Below are positions 18,082 through 32,582 of a stretch of DNA of 64,000 bases, in pieces. Position 1 is the first letter of the stretch, and each line of letters opens with the position of its first letter. The notes below the pieces were generated by a model that was not told the origin of the DNA, made no database searches, and worked only from the letters and a program-made list of their open reading frames with translations. Made by a program: the position numbers and the translations under genes. The stretch comes from Crossiella equi. GTDB lineage: Bacteria > Actinomycetota > Actinomycetes > Mycobacteriales > Pseudonocardiaceae. The stretch covers positions 8,603,786 to 8,667,785 of the forward strand of contig NZ_JAGIOO010000001.1 in assembly GCF_017876755.1 (NCBI RefSeq), written 5' to 3'.

Positions 18082-18666
18082 ATGGGGAGTGACCGCGTCG
18101 TCGCCGAGCGTTACGAGCTGCTGGAGGAGATCGGCAGCGGCGGCCAGGGGACCGTGTGGCGCGCCCGGGACCTCCGCCTCAAGCGCCTCGTCGCCCTGAA
18201 GTGCGCCAAGGAGGACAGCAGGCAGCTGGCCGTCGAGGCCGAGCACGGCGCCGCCTTCAGCCACCCCAACGTGGTCCGCGTGTACGACCTGTTCGAGGAG
18301 GACGGCCGGAGCTGGGTGGCGCAGGAGTACTTCGCCTCCACCGACCTGGCCGCGCTGGTCGCCCGCGAGGGACCGCTGTCGCCCGGACGCGCGGCCCGCA
18401 TCGGCGCGCAGGTGGCCGCCGCGCTGGCCCGCATGCACTCCGCCGAGAAGGTGCACCGGGATGTGACCCCGGCGAACGTGCTGGTCGGCGAGGCGGACCA
18501 GGCCAAGCTGAGCGACCTGGGCATCACCCGCTGGGCCGAGCAGACGCAGGCCTCGGGCGGCACCGTCGACGGCACCCCCCGCCTACTGGACCCGCACTCC
18601 CAGGACGGCGGCGGGCCGCCTGCCGAGGTGACCGGGAGGGGTCCCCGGACGCCGGGGGCAGACTGA
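18082..18666 (+). pseudogene. Serine/threonine protein kinase truncated after the activation loop
   Basis: 194 residues against at least 260 needed for a kinase domain. The N-lobe is intact: glycine loop IGSGGQGTVW (18-27) and lysine K40 in VALK. The C-lobe begins normally with HRDVTPANVL (125-134) and a DLG in place of DFG (145-147). After GTVDGTPR the expected YLAPE and all later helices are missing, replaced by a glycine/proline-rich tail to the stop. No other frame continues the domain. It is read with the FHA gene 25 bases downstream, a usual kinase partner. Most likely a deletion product; a short regulatory pseudokinase is the alternative. Confidence 0.65.
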
Positions 18667-18691
18667 CGCCGGAACGGGCGAGGAGGCCGGA

Positions 18692-19489
18692 ATGACCCAA
18701 CCCAGGACGGGCGGCGTGGTGCTGCCCCGCAGGCACCGCAGCCTGGCCCACGGCGTGGAACGAGCCGAACCGGGCGCGGTCTACGCGCTCACCACCACCG
18801 GCGGCGTCAGCCGCTCACCGCTGGACGGCGTCCAGCTGCGCTTCGGGCGCAACCGGCCGGACGTGGACGTGTGCGTCGGCGAGGACGACGTGCAGGTCAG
18901 CCGCCAGCACGGCGTGCTCACCCGCCGCGGTGGCCTGTGGTGGGTCGGCAACACCGGCAAGCTGCCCATCCGCTTCCCCGGCGCGCTGCTGCTGTGCGGC
19001 GGCGACGAGGAGGTCCCGCTCTCCGAGGGCTACACGCCGCTGTTCATCCGCGGCCGCGGTCGCGAGCACCTGCTGGAGCTGTACGTGGCCGGTGCCGACG
19101 GCGCCCGCCCGCTGCCCCGGCACGGCGACCCGACCCGGCCCCCGCGCACCTGGGTGCTCAAGCCGGAGGAGAAGCTCATGCTGATCGTGCTCGGTCAGCG
19201 CTACCTGCTGCACGAGGCGCGCCCGCAGCCCATGTCCCGGCAGCACACCGCCGAGGTCCTGGCCGAGCTGCGGCCCGGCGCCGGGTGGACGATCAAGAAG
19301 GTCGAGCACATGGTCACCGCCGTGCGCGAGCGGCTCTCCGCCGGGGGCGTGCCGGGGCTGACCAAGGCCGAGGTCGGGGAGCCGGTGGGCAACGCCCTCA
19401 ACGACAACCTGCTGCGCGAGCTCGTGCTGTCCACGACGCTCGTGCCGCCGGACCTGAACCTGCTCGACGACCCGGCGTTCCCGGTCTGA
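18692..19489 (+). CDS. FHA-domain protein
   Basis: 265 residues. A forkhead-associated domain spans about residues 45-110, with the phosphothreonine-binding signature RFGRN near residue 50, then SRQHGVL and [10 protein letters not shown]. The C-terminal 150 residues include a conserved-looking region, [20 protein letters not shown], that I do not recognise as a named domain. The ATG at 18692 follows AGGAGG closely. FHA proteins bind phosphorylated partners, usually substrates of a linked Ser/Thr kinase. The adjacent kinase is truncated, so this protein may now depend on a distant kinase or be an orphan. Confidence 0.8.
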   Translation: MTQPRTGGVVLPRRHRSLAHGVERAEPGAVYALTTTGGVSRSPLDGVQLRFGRNRPDVDVCVGEDDVQVSRQHGVLTRRGGLWWVGNTGKLPIRFPGALLLCGGDEEVPLSEGYTPLFIRGRGREHLLELYVAGADGARPLPRHGDPTRPPRTWVLKPEEKLMLIVLGQRYLLHEARPQPMSRQHTAEVLAELRPGAGWTIKKVEHMVTAVRERLSAGGVPGLTKAEVGEPVGNALNDNLLRELVLSTTLVPPDLNLLDDPAFPV

Positions 19490-19588
19490 GCGGACCGGCG
19501 CCACCGGATCCCGGCACTGGGGGTGCGGGGATCGGCGCGCCGGTCCGGGCCGCGCGCCCGCGCCCCCGCCCGCCCTGGTTCTGAGCCA

Positions 19589-19628
19589 ACGTGACGTTCC
19601 TCCTGGGGGAACCGGCGGAACGTCACGT
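19589..19628. terminator. Long perfect hairpin between convergent genes
   Basis: ACGTGACGTTCC (19589-19600) and GGAACGTCACGT (19617-19628) form a perfect 12-base stem with a 16-base loop. It lies 100 bases after the FHA gene and, before the IS insertion, would have been about 65 bases after the NRPS stop on the other strand. There is no T-run. It fits a bidirectional terminator of the kind common in actinomycetes. Confidence 0.6.
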
Positions 19629-19691
19629 CGACTCGGCACGGGGCAGGCGGCGGGCCGGGCGGGGTGGGGGCCCGAGCGGCCTGGGAACGGC

Positions 19692-19722
19692 TAAGCAGGT
19701 GATCACAAGTCTTGTCCGTAAC
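19692..19722 (+). repeat. IS630 element, left terminal inverted repeat
   Basis: 31 bases starting TAAGCAGG and ending GTCCGTAAC. It matches the right repeat in blocks (TAAGCA, TG, AAGT, GTC, GTAAC) with mismatches in between. The transposase stop codon (19703-19705) lies inside it. Confidence 0.82.
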
Positions 19723-20731
19723 CCTCGGGCAGCCAGGGTGAGGTCCAGGGCGCGGCGGTGGTGAGCATCTGCTCGTCGGTCCGGTTACGGAAGTAGGCGT
19801 GGGTTTGGCGTAGGCGGTCGGCCATGGTGGCGACCGCGGTGTTGGAGATCCACTGTTTGAGTCCGGCCCAGACCCGTTCCACGGGGTTGTCCTGCGGGCT
19901 GTATCTGGCGCCCTGGATGAGCATGAGGCGGGGATGTTTGGCCAGCCACCGTCGGGTGATACCGCTGTGATGGGTGGCGCCGTTGTCACAGATGACGGCC
20001 ACGACCGGTGCGTCGGGGTAGGCGGTGAGCAGCAGGCCGAGGAAGTAGCAGAAGACCACCGAGACGTTGCGGACGGAGATGTGGTGGTGCCAGGCGCCGG
20101 TGGCGAGGTTGAGCGCGCCGTGCACGGTGCGGCGGATGTTGGTGCCGGGGGTGAGGAGGTGGTGTCGCAGGCCGGTGGGCATCCAGCAGGCGCGGACCCT
20201 GGGCAGCAGGTCGATATGGGTCTCATCCTCGGCCAGCACGACCGATCCAGCCGGGAGCGCGTGGATGCGGGCGCGGATGTCGGCACAGATCGTGTCGTGG
20301 CCGGGGTCTCCTTTGGCGATCAGGCGGGGGCGGCGCCACTGGGCTTGCTCGCGCAGCCTTCGGTAGAAGGTGCGCAGGCTCATCGCCGGGCGTCCAGCCG
20401 CACGCCAGAGGCGGGCGGTGGTCCAGGCTTTCGGGGTGTGCAGCAGGGTGCGGATGCGGTGCCCGAGCCGGGGGCTGCCCAGGCGGGGGCGTCCGCTACG
20501 GGGCCGGTCGGGTAGTCCTGTGATGCCCTCGCGGCTGTGTCGTGCGATCCAGCGGCGTACCGTGACCGGCTCGTAGTGCAGGAGTTCGGCGATCTCGGGA
20601 GCGCTCATCCCGGATGCGGACAGCAGCACGATGACGATGCGGGCGGCGACCCGCCACGGCCCGTGTAGCGCGGTGAGCAGTTCGTGGTGCTGGGCGGGGG
20701 TCAGATCGGCGTAGACATGCGCGGGGCGCAT
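19703..20731 (-). CDS. IS630-family transposase
   Basis: 342 residues. The N-terminal helix-turn-helix region includes SGMSAPEIAELLHYEPVTVR. The catalytic DDE triad is visible in VLAEDETHIDLLPRV (first Asp), AVICDNGATHHSG (second Asp) and SPQDNPVERVWAGLK (the final Glu, in the NPVE context typical of IS630). Length is normal for the family, no stop or frameshift is seen, and the gene fills the element between the two inverted repeats. It should be able to mobilise the element. Confidence 0.92.
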   Translation of the reverse strand: MRPAHVYADLTPAQHHELLTALHGPWRVAARIVIVLLSASGMSAPEIAELLHYEPVTVRRWIARHSREGITGLPDRPRSGRPRLGSPRLGHRIRTLLHTPKAWTTARLWRAAGRPAMSLRTFYRRLREQAQWRRPRLIAKGDPGHDTICADIRARIHALPAGSVVLAEDETHIDLLPRVRACWMPTGLRHHLLTPGTNIRRTVHGALNLATGAWHHHISVRNVSVVFCYFLGLLLTAYPDAPVVAVICDNGATHHSGITRRWLAKHPRLMLIQGARYSPQDNPVERVWAGLKQWISNTAVATMADRLRQTHAYFRNRTDEQMLTTAAPWTSPWLPEGYGQDL

Positions 20732-20825
20732 ACTGGTGGAGGCCTCGTCGTGGTGGAGTCTGGTGTGGTAACCGAATCCAACACGGCGAGGCTCTTCACG
20801 TTCGCGGCAAGGTCAACTCAGGCGA

Positions 20826-20853
20826 GTTACAGACACCACTTCTGGCCAGGTGC

Positions 20854-20856
<3 letters not shown>
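20826..20856 (-). repeat. IS630 element, right terminal inverted repeat
   Basis: 31 bases running GTTAC to GCTTA on the plus strand. The outermost TA (20855-20856) is the target duplication, and with the preceding T it makes the TAA stop of the NRPS gene read from the right. Confidence 0.82.
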
Positions 20857-26649
<5,793 letters not shown>

Positions 26650-26795
26650 ATGCCGCCACTTCTCGTGAATCGGAACACAAACAAAATTCTTGAATCAGCC
26701 CGAGATATTGACGTGGGCTGATCGGGTGACTTCTCGCCGGGTACCGGACATGTTTCCCATCTCGGGCTTCTCCATCAATGTCCAATAGTCGATGC

Positions 26796-26820
26796 CATCA
26801 TTCGGTATGGTCGAATGATG
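26796..26820. promoter_or_regulatory. LysR-type inverted repeat between NRPS and lysR
   Basis: CATCATTCG (26796-26804) and CGAATGATG (26812-26820) are perfect inverted arms around a 7-base centre. TTCG-N7-CGAA satisfies the T-N11-A rule for LysR sites. It lies 26 bases before the lysR start and 146 bases from the divergent NRPS start, the normal place for autoregulation and control of the divergent gene. This gap is also poorer in G+C than the rest. Confidence 0.6.
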
Positions 26821-26846
26821 AGAGACCGAGGCTTGCGGGAGAAGCC

Positions 26847-27794
26847 GTGAACTTACGTCATCTTGAATGCTTTCTCGCCGTTGCCGACGAACTGCACTTC
26901 GGCCGGGCGGCGCAGCGCCTGGGAATGTCCCCGGCACGGGTCAGCGAGTCGGTCGCGGACCTGGAGCGCACCCTGCGGGGTGCCCTGTTCGAGCGCTCCA
27001 GCCGCCGGGTGGGCCTGACCTCCTTCGGCGCGGACTTCCTGGAGGAGGTGCGGGGGCCGCTGGAGAAGCTGCGCATCGCGCACCGGCTGGCCAAGGTCCG
27101 CAACGAGCAGCGGGACGAGATCGTCATCGGCCACGACGCCGAGCTGGGCCACCTGCTGCTGTCCCGGCTGCTGGGCACGGACACCGCCGAGCTAGCCGAG
27201 GACACGATCGCCCGCACCCCGTGGCGCCCGACCCTGATGTCCACCGACGAGCAGGTCGCGGCGGTGGCCGAGGGTCGCATCGACCTGGGCCTGGGCTGGT
27301 CGGCGGTCACCCGGCCCCCGCTGGCGGCGGTCACCCTGGCGGCGGTCCCGGTGGTGGCGATCCTGCGCGCGGACGACCCCCTGGCGCTGGCCTCACACGT
27401 GCACTTCGCGGACCTGCGGGACCGCCAGGTGCTGCTGGCGGCGCGCAACACCAACGAGGCGGTGCACAGCCAGCTGCTGGCGGACTTCGTCCAGGGCGGC
27501 CTGCGGGTCACCGAGGTCGAGGAGATCCCGCGCTACGACGACCTGGCCCTGCACGTGGTCAGCCGCAACCGCGTGGCCCTGCACCCGGCCACCGCCGCGG
27601 TCCTGAACCGCGTCCCGGGCGCGGTCTTCCGCCCGCTGGTCCACCCGAGCCCGGTGGTCACCATCACGGCCACATTCCGCCAGCCCGCCGCGGCCCAGGA
27701 GACCGGCAAACTTGACCAAATCTTGAGGAAACTGACAACGGTGACCGCGAAAACGCTCAACCCGTATGCGAGTCACTGGCGCCCCGCTGCCTGA
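26847..27794 (+). CDS. LysR-family regulator, divergent from the NRPS gene
   Basis: 315 residues from the GTG at 26847 (GGGAGAAGCC just upstream). The N-terminus VNLRHLECFLAVADELHFGR, then AAQRLGMSPARVSESVADLE, is the canonical LysR winged helix, and the rest is the two-lobe effector domain. An in-frame ATG 69 bases upstream would start before the normal LysR N-terminus and overlap the operator, so it was not chosen. It probably controls the divergent NRPS gene and itself. The gap 27795-28060 after it holds no gene I can support. Confidence 0.88.
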   Translation: MNLRHLECFLAVADELHFGRAAQRLGMSPARVSESVADLERTLRGALFERSSRRVGLTSFGADFLEEVRGPLEKLRIAHRLAKVRNEQRDEIVIGHDAELGHLLLSRLLGTDTAELAEDTIARTPWRPTLMSTDEQVAAVAEGRIDLGLGWSAVTRPPLAAVTLAAVPVVAILRADDPLALASHVHFADLRDRQVLLAARNTNEAVHSQLLADFVQGGLRVTEVEEIPRYDDLALHVVSRNRVALHPATAAVLNRVPGAVFRPLVHPSPVVTITATFRQPAAAQETGKLDQILRKLTTVTAKTLNPYASHWRPAA

Positions 27795-28060
27795 ATATCA
27801 AAACAGCCCGGGTATGAAAATACTGTCCGGGGATGAAGAGGCGGTCCTTGTGTCCACTTGTGGTCGCGCCCCCACTCGGTATACAGGCTGATCCGCAAAC
27901 GTTGGCGATCCACCTGGAGGCCACCTGCCGTGCACCTGGGCGTCAGCCGGGGAGGCGGGGTCATCCGGCGGGTGCGGGGGTGACCTGCGGGAACCGCCCG
28001 CGCGCCCGCCCGGGCCAACCTTCGGAACCCGCGGTCGCCCCCGCCTCTGCCGCCGCTATT

Positions 28061-28089
28061 GACAGAATGTCTAACATGACAGCATGTCT
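28061..28089. promoter_or_regulatory. Direct repeat GACAGMATGTCT over the start of the M24 operon
   Basis: GACAGAATGTCT (28061-28072) and GACAGCATGTCT (28078-28089) are two near-identical quasi-palindromes spaced 17 bases apart; the second covers the ATG at 28084. TTGACA at 28059-28064 could serve as a -35 element. Position and symmetry suggest a repressor site, probably for the TetR protein encoded as the last gene of this operon. Confidence 0.5.
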
Positions 28090-28911
28090 CACAACGGGGT
28101 GCTGGAGACTGCCGAGCTGACCGGGTTCCGGGAGCTGCAACGGCTCGCCTACGACGGGGCCCAGGCCGTCGCCGCCGGGCTCGAGCCCGGGGTCACCGAG
28201 CGGGTGGCCGCGCGGCGGTTGCGCGAGTGGCTCGTGGCGCGCGGGGTGCAGGACTGGTTCCACACGCCGTTCGCCTGGTTCGGGGAGCGGACGGCTTTCC
28301 GCGGGTTCCGCGTGCCGACCCAGTTCTTCCCCACCGACCGCAAGCTGGCCCACGGCGAGCCGTTCATCCTGGACTGCGCGCCGGTGCGGGACTCCTTCGT
28401 GGCCGACATCGGGTTCGCCGGGTGCCTGGGGCGCAACGCGATCTTCGAGAAGCTGCGGGAGGACCTCGCCGAGTACCGGGAGCTGATCGTCACGCAGGTT
28501 CGGGCCGGGCGGACGCTGCGCGATGTCTACCGCGCCGTGGACGCCCTGATCCTGCGCCACGGCTACGACAACCGGCACCGCGTCTACCCCGGCCGGGTCA
28601 TCGCGCACCAGGTCGGCAAGGTGACCTCGCGGCTGCCCAAGGCGATCGTCGCCGGGTTCGGCGTGCGGAGCCTGCAGACCCTGGTCGGCGACCTCGTGGT
28701 CGAGCGGCTGCACCAGCGTTCGCCGCTGTGGGCCAACGGGGAGATCTCCAACCACCCCGCCACGCCCGGGCTGTGGGCCGTCGAGCCGCACCTCGGGTTC
28801 CGGGGGGTTGGGGTCAAGTTCGAGGAGATCCTGGTGGTCACCGAGTCCGACGCGTTCTGGCTCGATGACGACCTGCCACACGTCCGGCACTGGAAGGCGG
28901 AGTTGTCATGA
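28084..28911 (+). CDS. M24-family metallopeptidase-like protein
   Basis: 275 residues with the pita-bread fold of the M24 family (Xaa-Pro peptidase, creatinase, methionine aminopeptidase). All five metal ligands can be placed: Asp in FILDCAP, Asp in VADIGFAG, His in VIAHQVGKVT, Glu in WAVEPHLG and Glu in KFEEILVV. The N-terminal domain of true Xaa-Pro peptidases is absent, so it is a catalytic domain only. It starts at the ATG at 28084 and ends in an ATGA overlap with the hydrolase-SDR gene. Its substrate is unknown; the redox operon context suggests a modified small molecule and not general proteolysis. Confidence 0.8.
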   Translation: MSHNGVLETAELTGFRELQRLAYDGAQAVAAGLEPGVTERVAARRLREWLVARGVQDWFHTPFAWFGERTAFRGFRVPTQFFPTDRKLAHGEPFILDCAPVRDSFVADIGFAGCLGRNAIFEKLREDLAEYRELIVTQVRAGRTLRDVYRAVDALILRHGYDNRHRVYPGRVIAHQVGKVTSRLPKAIVAGFGVRSLQTLVGDLVVERLHQRSPLWANGEISNHPATPGLWAVEPHLGFRGVGVKFEEILVVTESDAFWLDDDLPHVRHWKAELS

Positions 28912-30641
28912 CCCGGTTCGTGCAGGGGAGCGGCGTGGAGCTCGCGGTCCACGAGTGGGGGGACCCGGCGAAGCCGACCGTGCTGTGCGTGCACGGCTAC
29001 CCCGACGACAGCTCGGTGTGGACCGACGTGGCCGCGCGGCTGGCCGAGGACTTCCACGTCGTGGCCTACGACGTGCGCGGCGCCGGGCAGTCCACCCGTC
29101 CCCGTGCCCGCGGCGACTACCACCTCGACCTGCTCGCCGCCGACCTCGTCGCGGTGGCCGACGCCGTCAGCCCCGCCGAGCCCGTGCACCTGCTCGGCCA
29201 CGACTGGGGCTCCATCCAGGCCTGGCACGCCGTCACCGAACCTGGCCTCGGCAGCCGCTTCCGGTCCTACACCTCGGTGTCCGGGCCCTGTCTGGACCAC
29301 GCCGGGCACTGGCTGCGCGACTCGCTCAAGCCCTCGCCCCGGCGCCTCGGGCAGCTGCTGCGGCAGCTCGTGTTCTCCGCCTACATCGGCTTCTTCCAGC
29401 TGCCCCTGCTGCCCGAGCTCGCCTGGCGCACCGGCGCCCTGCCGCGCCTGATGAAACGTCTCGTCCAGCTCGGTGACGGGGCCGAGCTGCCACCGCCGGC
29501 GCTCGCCGACGGGCTGCACGGCCTCCAGCTCTACCGCGCCAACATGGTGCCCCGGTTCCGCCGCCCCGAGCAGCGCCGCACCGGCGTGCCGGTCCAGGTG
29601 CTCGCCCCCAGCCGCGACCCGTTCGTCGGCGCGCCCGTGCAGGCCAGCGCCAGCCGCTGGGTCGGCGACCTGCGGCTGCGGAGGATCGCCGGGGGGCACT
29701 GGCTGCCGCGCAGCCGTCCCGAGGTCATCGCGCGCTGCGTGCGCGAGTTCGCCACCAGCGTCGACGGCACCGCGGCGGAGACCAGGGGGCTGCGCCGCGC
29801 CCGCGTGCTGCGGCCCAAGAAGCGCTGGGCCGACCACCTCGTGGTGATCACCGGCGGCGGCAGCGGGATCGGGCGGGAGACCGCGCTGGCCTTCGCCGAG
29901 CACGGCGCGGACGTCGTGGTGTCCGATGTGGACGGTGACTCGGCGCGGCGCACCGCGGAGCTGGCCGAGCTGTTCGGGGTCACCGCCGCCGCGCACGTCG
30001 TGGACGTCACCGACAAGAAGGCCGTGCACGCCTTCGCCGAGGACGTGCGCCGCGAGCTCGGTGTACCGGACATCGTGGTCAACAACGCGGGCATCGGCAT
30101 GGCCGGGGGCCTGCTCGACACCAGCACCGAGGACTGGCAGCGCGTGCTGGACGTCAACCTGTGGGGCGTCATCCACGGTTCGCGCGTCTTCGCCGAACAG
30201 CTCGTCGAACGCGGCGAGGGCGGACACCTGGTCAACCTGGCCTCGGCCGCGGCCTACCTGCACTCGCGCACGCTGCCCGCCTACGCCACCACCAAGTCCG
30301 CGGTGCTCACCCTCACCCAGTGCCTGCGCGCCGAGCTGGCCGCGCACCAGATCGGCGTCACCGCGATCTGCCCGGGCATCGTCAACACCAACATCACCAA
30401 GACCACCGAGTTCGTCGGCCTGTCCGCCGCCGAGCAGGACCGCCGCCGCGCCAGCACCAGCGCGCTCTACCGCCGCCGCAACTACCCGCCGTCGAAGGTG
30501 GCCAAGGCCATCCTCGCCGCCGTCGACCGGGACAAGGCCATCGCGCCGGTCACCCCGGAGGCCCACGCCGGGCTGCTGCTGTCCCGGCTCACCCCCGGCC
30601 TGCTGCGCGCGGCCGCCCGCCACGACCTGACCCCGCGCTGA
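28908..30641 (+). CDS. Fused alpha/beta hydrolase and short-chain dehydrogenase (EphD-like)
   Basis: 577 residues. Residues 1 to about 290 form an alpha/beta hydrolase of the epoxide-hydrolase type, with VLCVHGYPDD (oxyanion HGxP region), nucleophile Asp in LLGHDWGSIQAWH and a late histidine in IAGGHWLPRS. Residues about 305-577 form a short-chain dehydrogenase with VVITGGGSGIGRETAL (NAD(P) motif), VNNAGIG and YATTK (catalytic Tyr and Lys). The same domain order occurs in mycobacterial EphD. It is coupled by a 4-base overlap to the M24 gene and followed after 12 bases by the diiron-type protein. It could open an epoxide and oxidise or reduce the resulting alcohol. Confidence 0.86.
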   Translation: MTRFVQGSGVELAVHEWGDPAKPTVLCVHGYPDDSSVWTDVAARLAEDFHVVAYDVRGAGQSTRPRARGDYHLDLLAADLVAVADAVSPAEPVHLLGHDWGSIQAWHAVTEPGLGSRFRSYTSVSGPCLDHAGHWLRDSLKPSPRRLGQLLRQLVFSAYIGFFQLPLLPELAWRTGALPRLMKRLVQLGDGAELPPPALADGLHGLQLYRANMVPRFRRPEQRRTGVPVQVLAPSRDPFVGAPVQASASRWVGDLRLRRIAGGHWLPRSRPEVIARCVREFATSVDGTAAETRGLRRARVLRPKKRWADHLVVITGGGSGIGRETALAFAEHGADVVVSDVDGDSARRTAELAELFGVTAAAHVVDVTDKKAVHAFAEDVRRELGVPDIVVNNAGIGMAGGLLDTSTEDWQRVLDVNLWGVIHGSRVFAEQLVERGEGGHLVNLASAAAYLHSRTLPAYATTKSAVLTLTQCLRAELAAHQIGVTAICPGIVNTNITKTTEFVGLSAAEQDRRRASTSALYRRRNYPPSKVAKAILAAVDRDKAIAPVTPEAHAGLLLSRLTPGLLRAAARHDLTPR

Positions 30642-30653
30642 GGGGAGACCGCG

Positions 30654-31541
30654 ATGACCACCGAGCACAAGACCGGCGAACAGCCCGACAACCTGGTCCT
30701 CAAGGCCCGGGACGTGCACTTCGACTGGACCGCGCTGCCGCTGCACTGGGTGCCCGGCGAGCCGTTCACCACCCACACCATCAACGTCATGCACCTGCTG
30801 CTGCCCGAGGGCGAGCGCTGGTTCGTGCGCGTGTTCCAGCAGGCCCTGCCGCTGATCCGGGACGAGCAGCTGCGGGAGCAGGTCATCGGCTTCATCGGCC
30901 AGGAGGCCGTGCACGCCGAGTCCCACCAGGGCGCCCAGGAACACCTGCGGGAGCAGGGCATCGACCCCGGGCCCTACGTGCGGCAGATCGAGTGGACCTT
31001 CCACCGCATCCTCGGCGACCGCGAGCTGGACACCGCCGCGCAGCGGTCCTGGCTGGTGGAACGGCTGGCCATCATCGCCGCCGTCGAGCACGTCACCGCC
31101 TTCCTCGGCCAGTGGGTGCTGGACGCGCACGGCCTGGACCGGGCGGGCGCGGACCCGACCATGATGGACCTGCTGCGCTGGCACGGCGCCGAGGAGGTCG
31201 AGCACCGCTCGGTGGCCTTCGACCTGTACACGCACGTCAACGGGAGCTACCTGCGGCGGCTGCGGGCGATGGTGCTGGTCGCGCCCATGCTCGTGCACAT
31301 CTGGGCCCGCGGGGTCAAGTTCCTCATGCACGCCGACCCGGAGCTGCGCGGCAAGGTGAAACCGCGCTGGCGGGACGGCAGCGCGGCCGCGCGCAAGGGC
31401 CTGTTGCCGAGCTACTTCTCGTTGCTGCGCAAGCTGTCCACGTTCCTGAGCCGCCGCTACCACCCCTCGCAGGAGGGCTCCACCGCGCAGGCCGTGGCCT
31501 ACCTCGCGACCTCGCCCGCCGCCCGCGCCGCGGAGCACTGA
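30654..31541 (+). CDS. PF10118-type protein with a complete diiron ligand set
   Basis: 295 residues of the family annotated as predicted metal-dependent hydrolase (PF10118). The sequence shows E54, E84-x-x-H87 in GQEAVHAESH, E145 in AAVEHVT and E181-x-x-H184 in GAEEVEHRS. That E, ExxH, E, ExxH order is the one used by ferritin-like diiron proteins such as ribonucleotide reductase R2, fatty-acid desaturases of the acyl-carrier type and bacterial monooxygenases. The next gene encodes a flavin/2Fe-2S reductase, the natural electron donor, and overlaps it by one base. An oxygenase or desaturase role is therefore as plausible as hydrolysis. The substrate is unknown. Confidence 0.8.
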   Translation: MTTEHKTGEQPDNLVLKARDVHFDWTALPLHWVPGEPFTTHTINVMHLLLPEGERWFVRVFQQALPLIRDEQLREQVIGFIGQEAVHAESHQGAQEHLREQGIDPGPYVRQIEWTFHRILGDRELDTAAQRSWLVERLAIIAAVEHVTAFLGQWVLDAHGLDRAGADPTMMDLLRWHGAEEVEHRSVAFDLYTHVNGSYLRRLRAMVLVAPMLVHIWARGVKFLMHADPELRGKVKPRWRDGSAAARKGLLPSYFSLLRKLSTFLSRRYHPSQEGSTAQAVAYLATSPAARAAEH

Positions 31542-32569
31542 TGACCGAGCTGCCCCGAGGGCTGTACCGCGCTGAGCCGGACCCCGTGCTCGGCTGGGCC
31601 GCCCGGATGATGAACGGCTACGTGCGCCTGCTGCTGCGCGGCGACCGCGTGCCCGCACCGGCACCCGCGTCCACCGGCATCCGGGTGCGGGTGGACCGCG
31701 TGCGCGCCGAAGCGCGGGACGTGGTCAGCCTGCGCCTGGTCCCGGTCGCCGGGGGCCCGCTGCCGCCGTGGCAGCCCGGGCACCACTTGGACCTGCTGCT
31801 GCCGTCCGGGCGGCGCAGGCAGTACTCGCTGTGCGGGGATGTGCGGGACCGTTCGGCCTACCGGATCGCGGTGCGGCGCATCGCCGACGGCGGCGGTGGC
31901 TCCCGCGAGGCGCATGAGCTGCCCGAGGGCGCGGAGCTGGAGATCCGGGGACCGCGCAACGCCTTCCCGTTCGTGCCCGCGTCGCGCTACCTGTTCCTGG
32001 CCGGGGGCATCGGGATCACGCCGATCCTGCCCATGGTCGAGGCCGCCGCCCGTGCCGGTGCGGACTGGCATCTCGTCTACTGTGGACGGTCGCGGGCGAG
32101 CATGCCGTTCCTGGCCGAGCTGGCCCGGTACGGCGAGCGCGTGCGGGTGCACGCCGACGACGAGCAGGGCGGCCCGGTCGACCTGGGTGAGCAGCTGGCG
32201 GCAGGGGAGTCGGTGGTCTACTGCTGCGGGCCGCCCCCGATGCTGGCCGCGGTCCGGGCGGGGGTGCCCGTGCGCCGGCCGCTCTACACCGAGCGGTTCA
32301 GCCCGCCGCCGGTCACCGGTGGGCAGCCGTTCGAGGTGGAGCTGCGCCGCACCGGCGTGGTGCTGCCGGTCGGCGGCGACGAGACCGCGCTGAGCGTGAT
32401 CCGGGCGGTGCTGCCCGACGTCGGCTACTCCTGCCAGCAGGGTTTCTGCGGGACCTGCCGCGTCCGGGTGCTGGCCGGGGAGCACGGGGAACCGCACCCG
32501 GCGGACCAACCGGACGAAATGCGCATCTGCGTCAGCCGGGGGCAGGACCGGGTGAGCCTGGATCTGTGA
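31541..32569 (+). CDS. PDR/VanB-type flavin reductase with C-terminal 2Fe-2S ferredoxin domain
   Basis: 342 residues. The flavin site RRRQYSLCGD is near residue 92, the NAD(P)-binding GGIGITPILPMVEAA is in the middle, and a plant-type ferredoxin domain is at the C-terminus with YSCQQGFCGTCRVRV (CxxxxCxxC) and the last cysteine in MRICVSRG. This is the layout of phthalate dioxygenase reductase and vanillate demethylase reductase. It passes electrons from NAD(P)H to an oxygenase, most likely the diiron-type protein encoded directly upstream. The first 45 residues precede the flavin domain and are unusual for the family; they may dock the partner. Confidence 0.87.
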   Translation: MTELPRGLYRAEPDPVLGWAARMMNGYVRLLLRGDRVPAPAPASTGIRVRVDRVRAEARDVVSLRLVPVAGGPLPPWQPGHHLDLLLPSGRRRQYSLCGDVRDRSAYRIAVRRIADGGGGSREAHELPEGAELEIRGPRNAFPFVPASRYLFLAGGIGITPILPMVEAAARAGADWHLVYCGRSRASMPFLAELARYGERVRVHADDEQGGPVDLGEQLAAGESVVYCCGPPPMLAAVRAGVPVRRPLYTERFSPPPVTGGQPFEVELRRTGVVLPVGGDETALSVIRAVLPDVGYSCQQGFCGTCRVRVLAGEHGEPHPADQPDEMRICVSRGQDRVSLDL

Positions 32570-32582
32570 TGATGGCCAGGAG

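Noticed and set aside
27795-28060. A short leftward open frame in the gap between lysR and the M24 gene
   Set aside because: It has no ribosome site and no domain, overlaps the lysR 3' end and has an arginine/proline-rich antisense composition.
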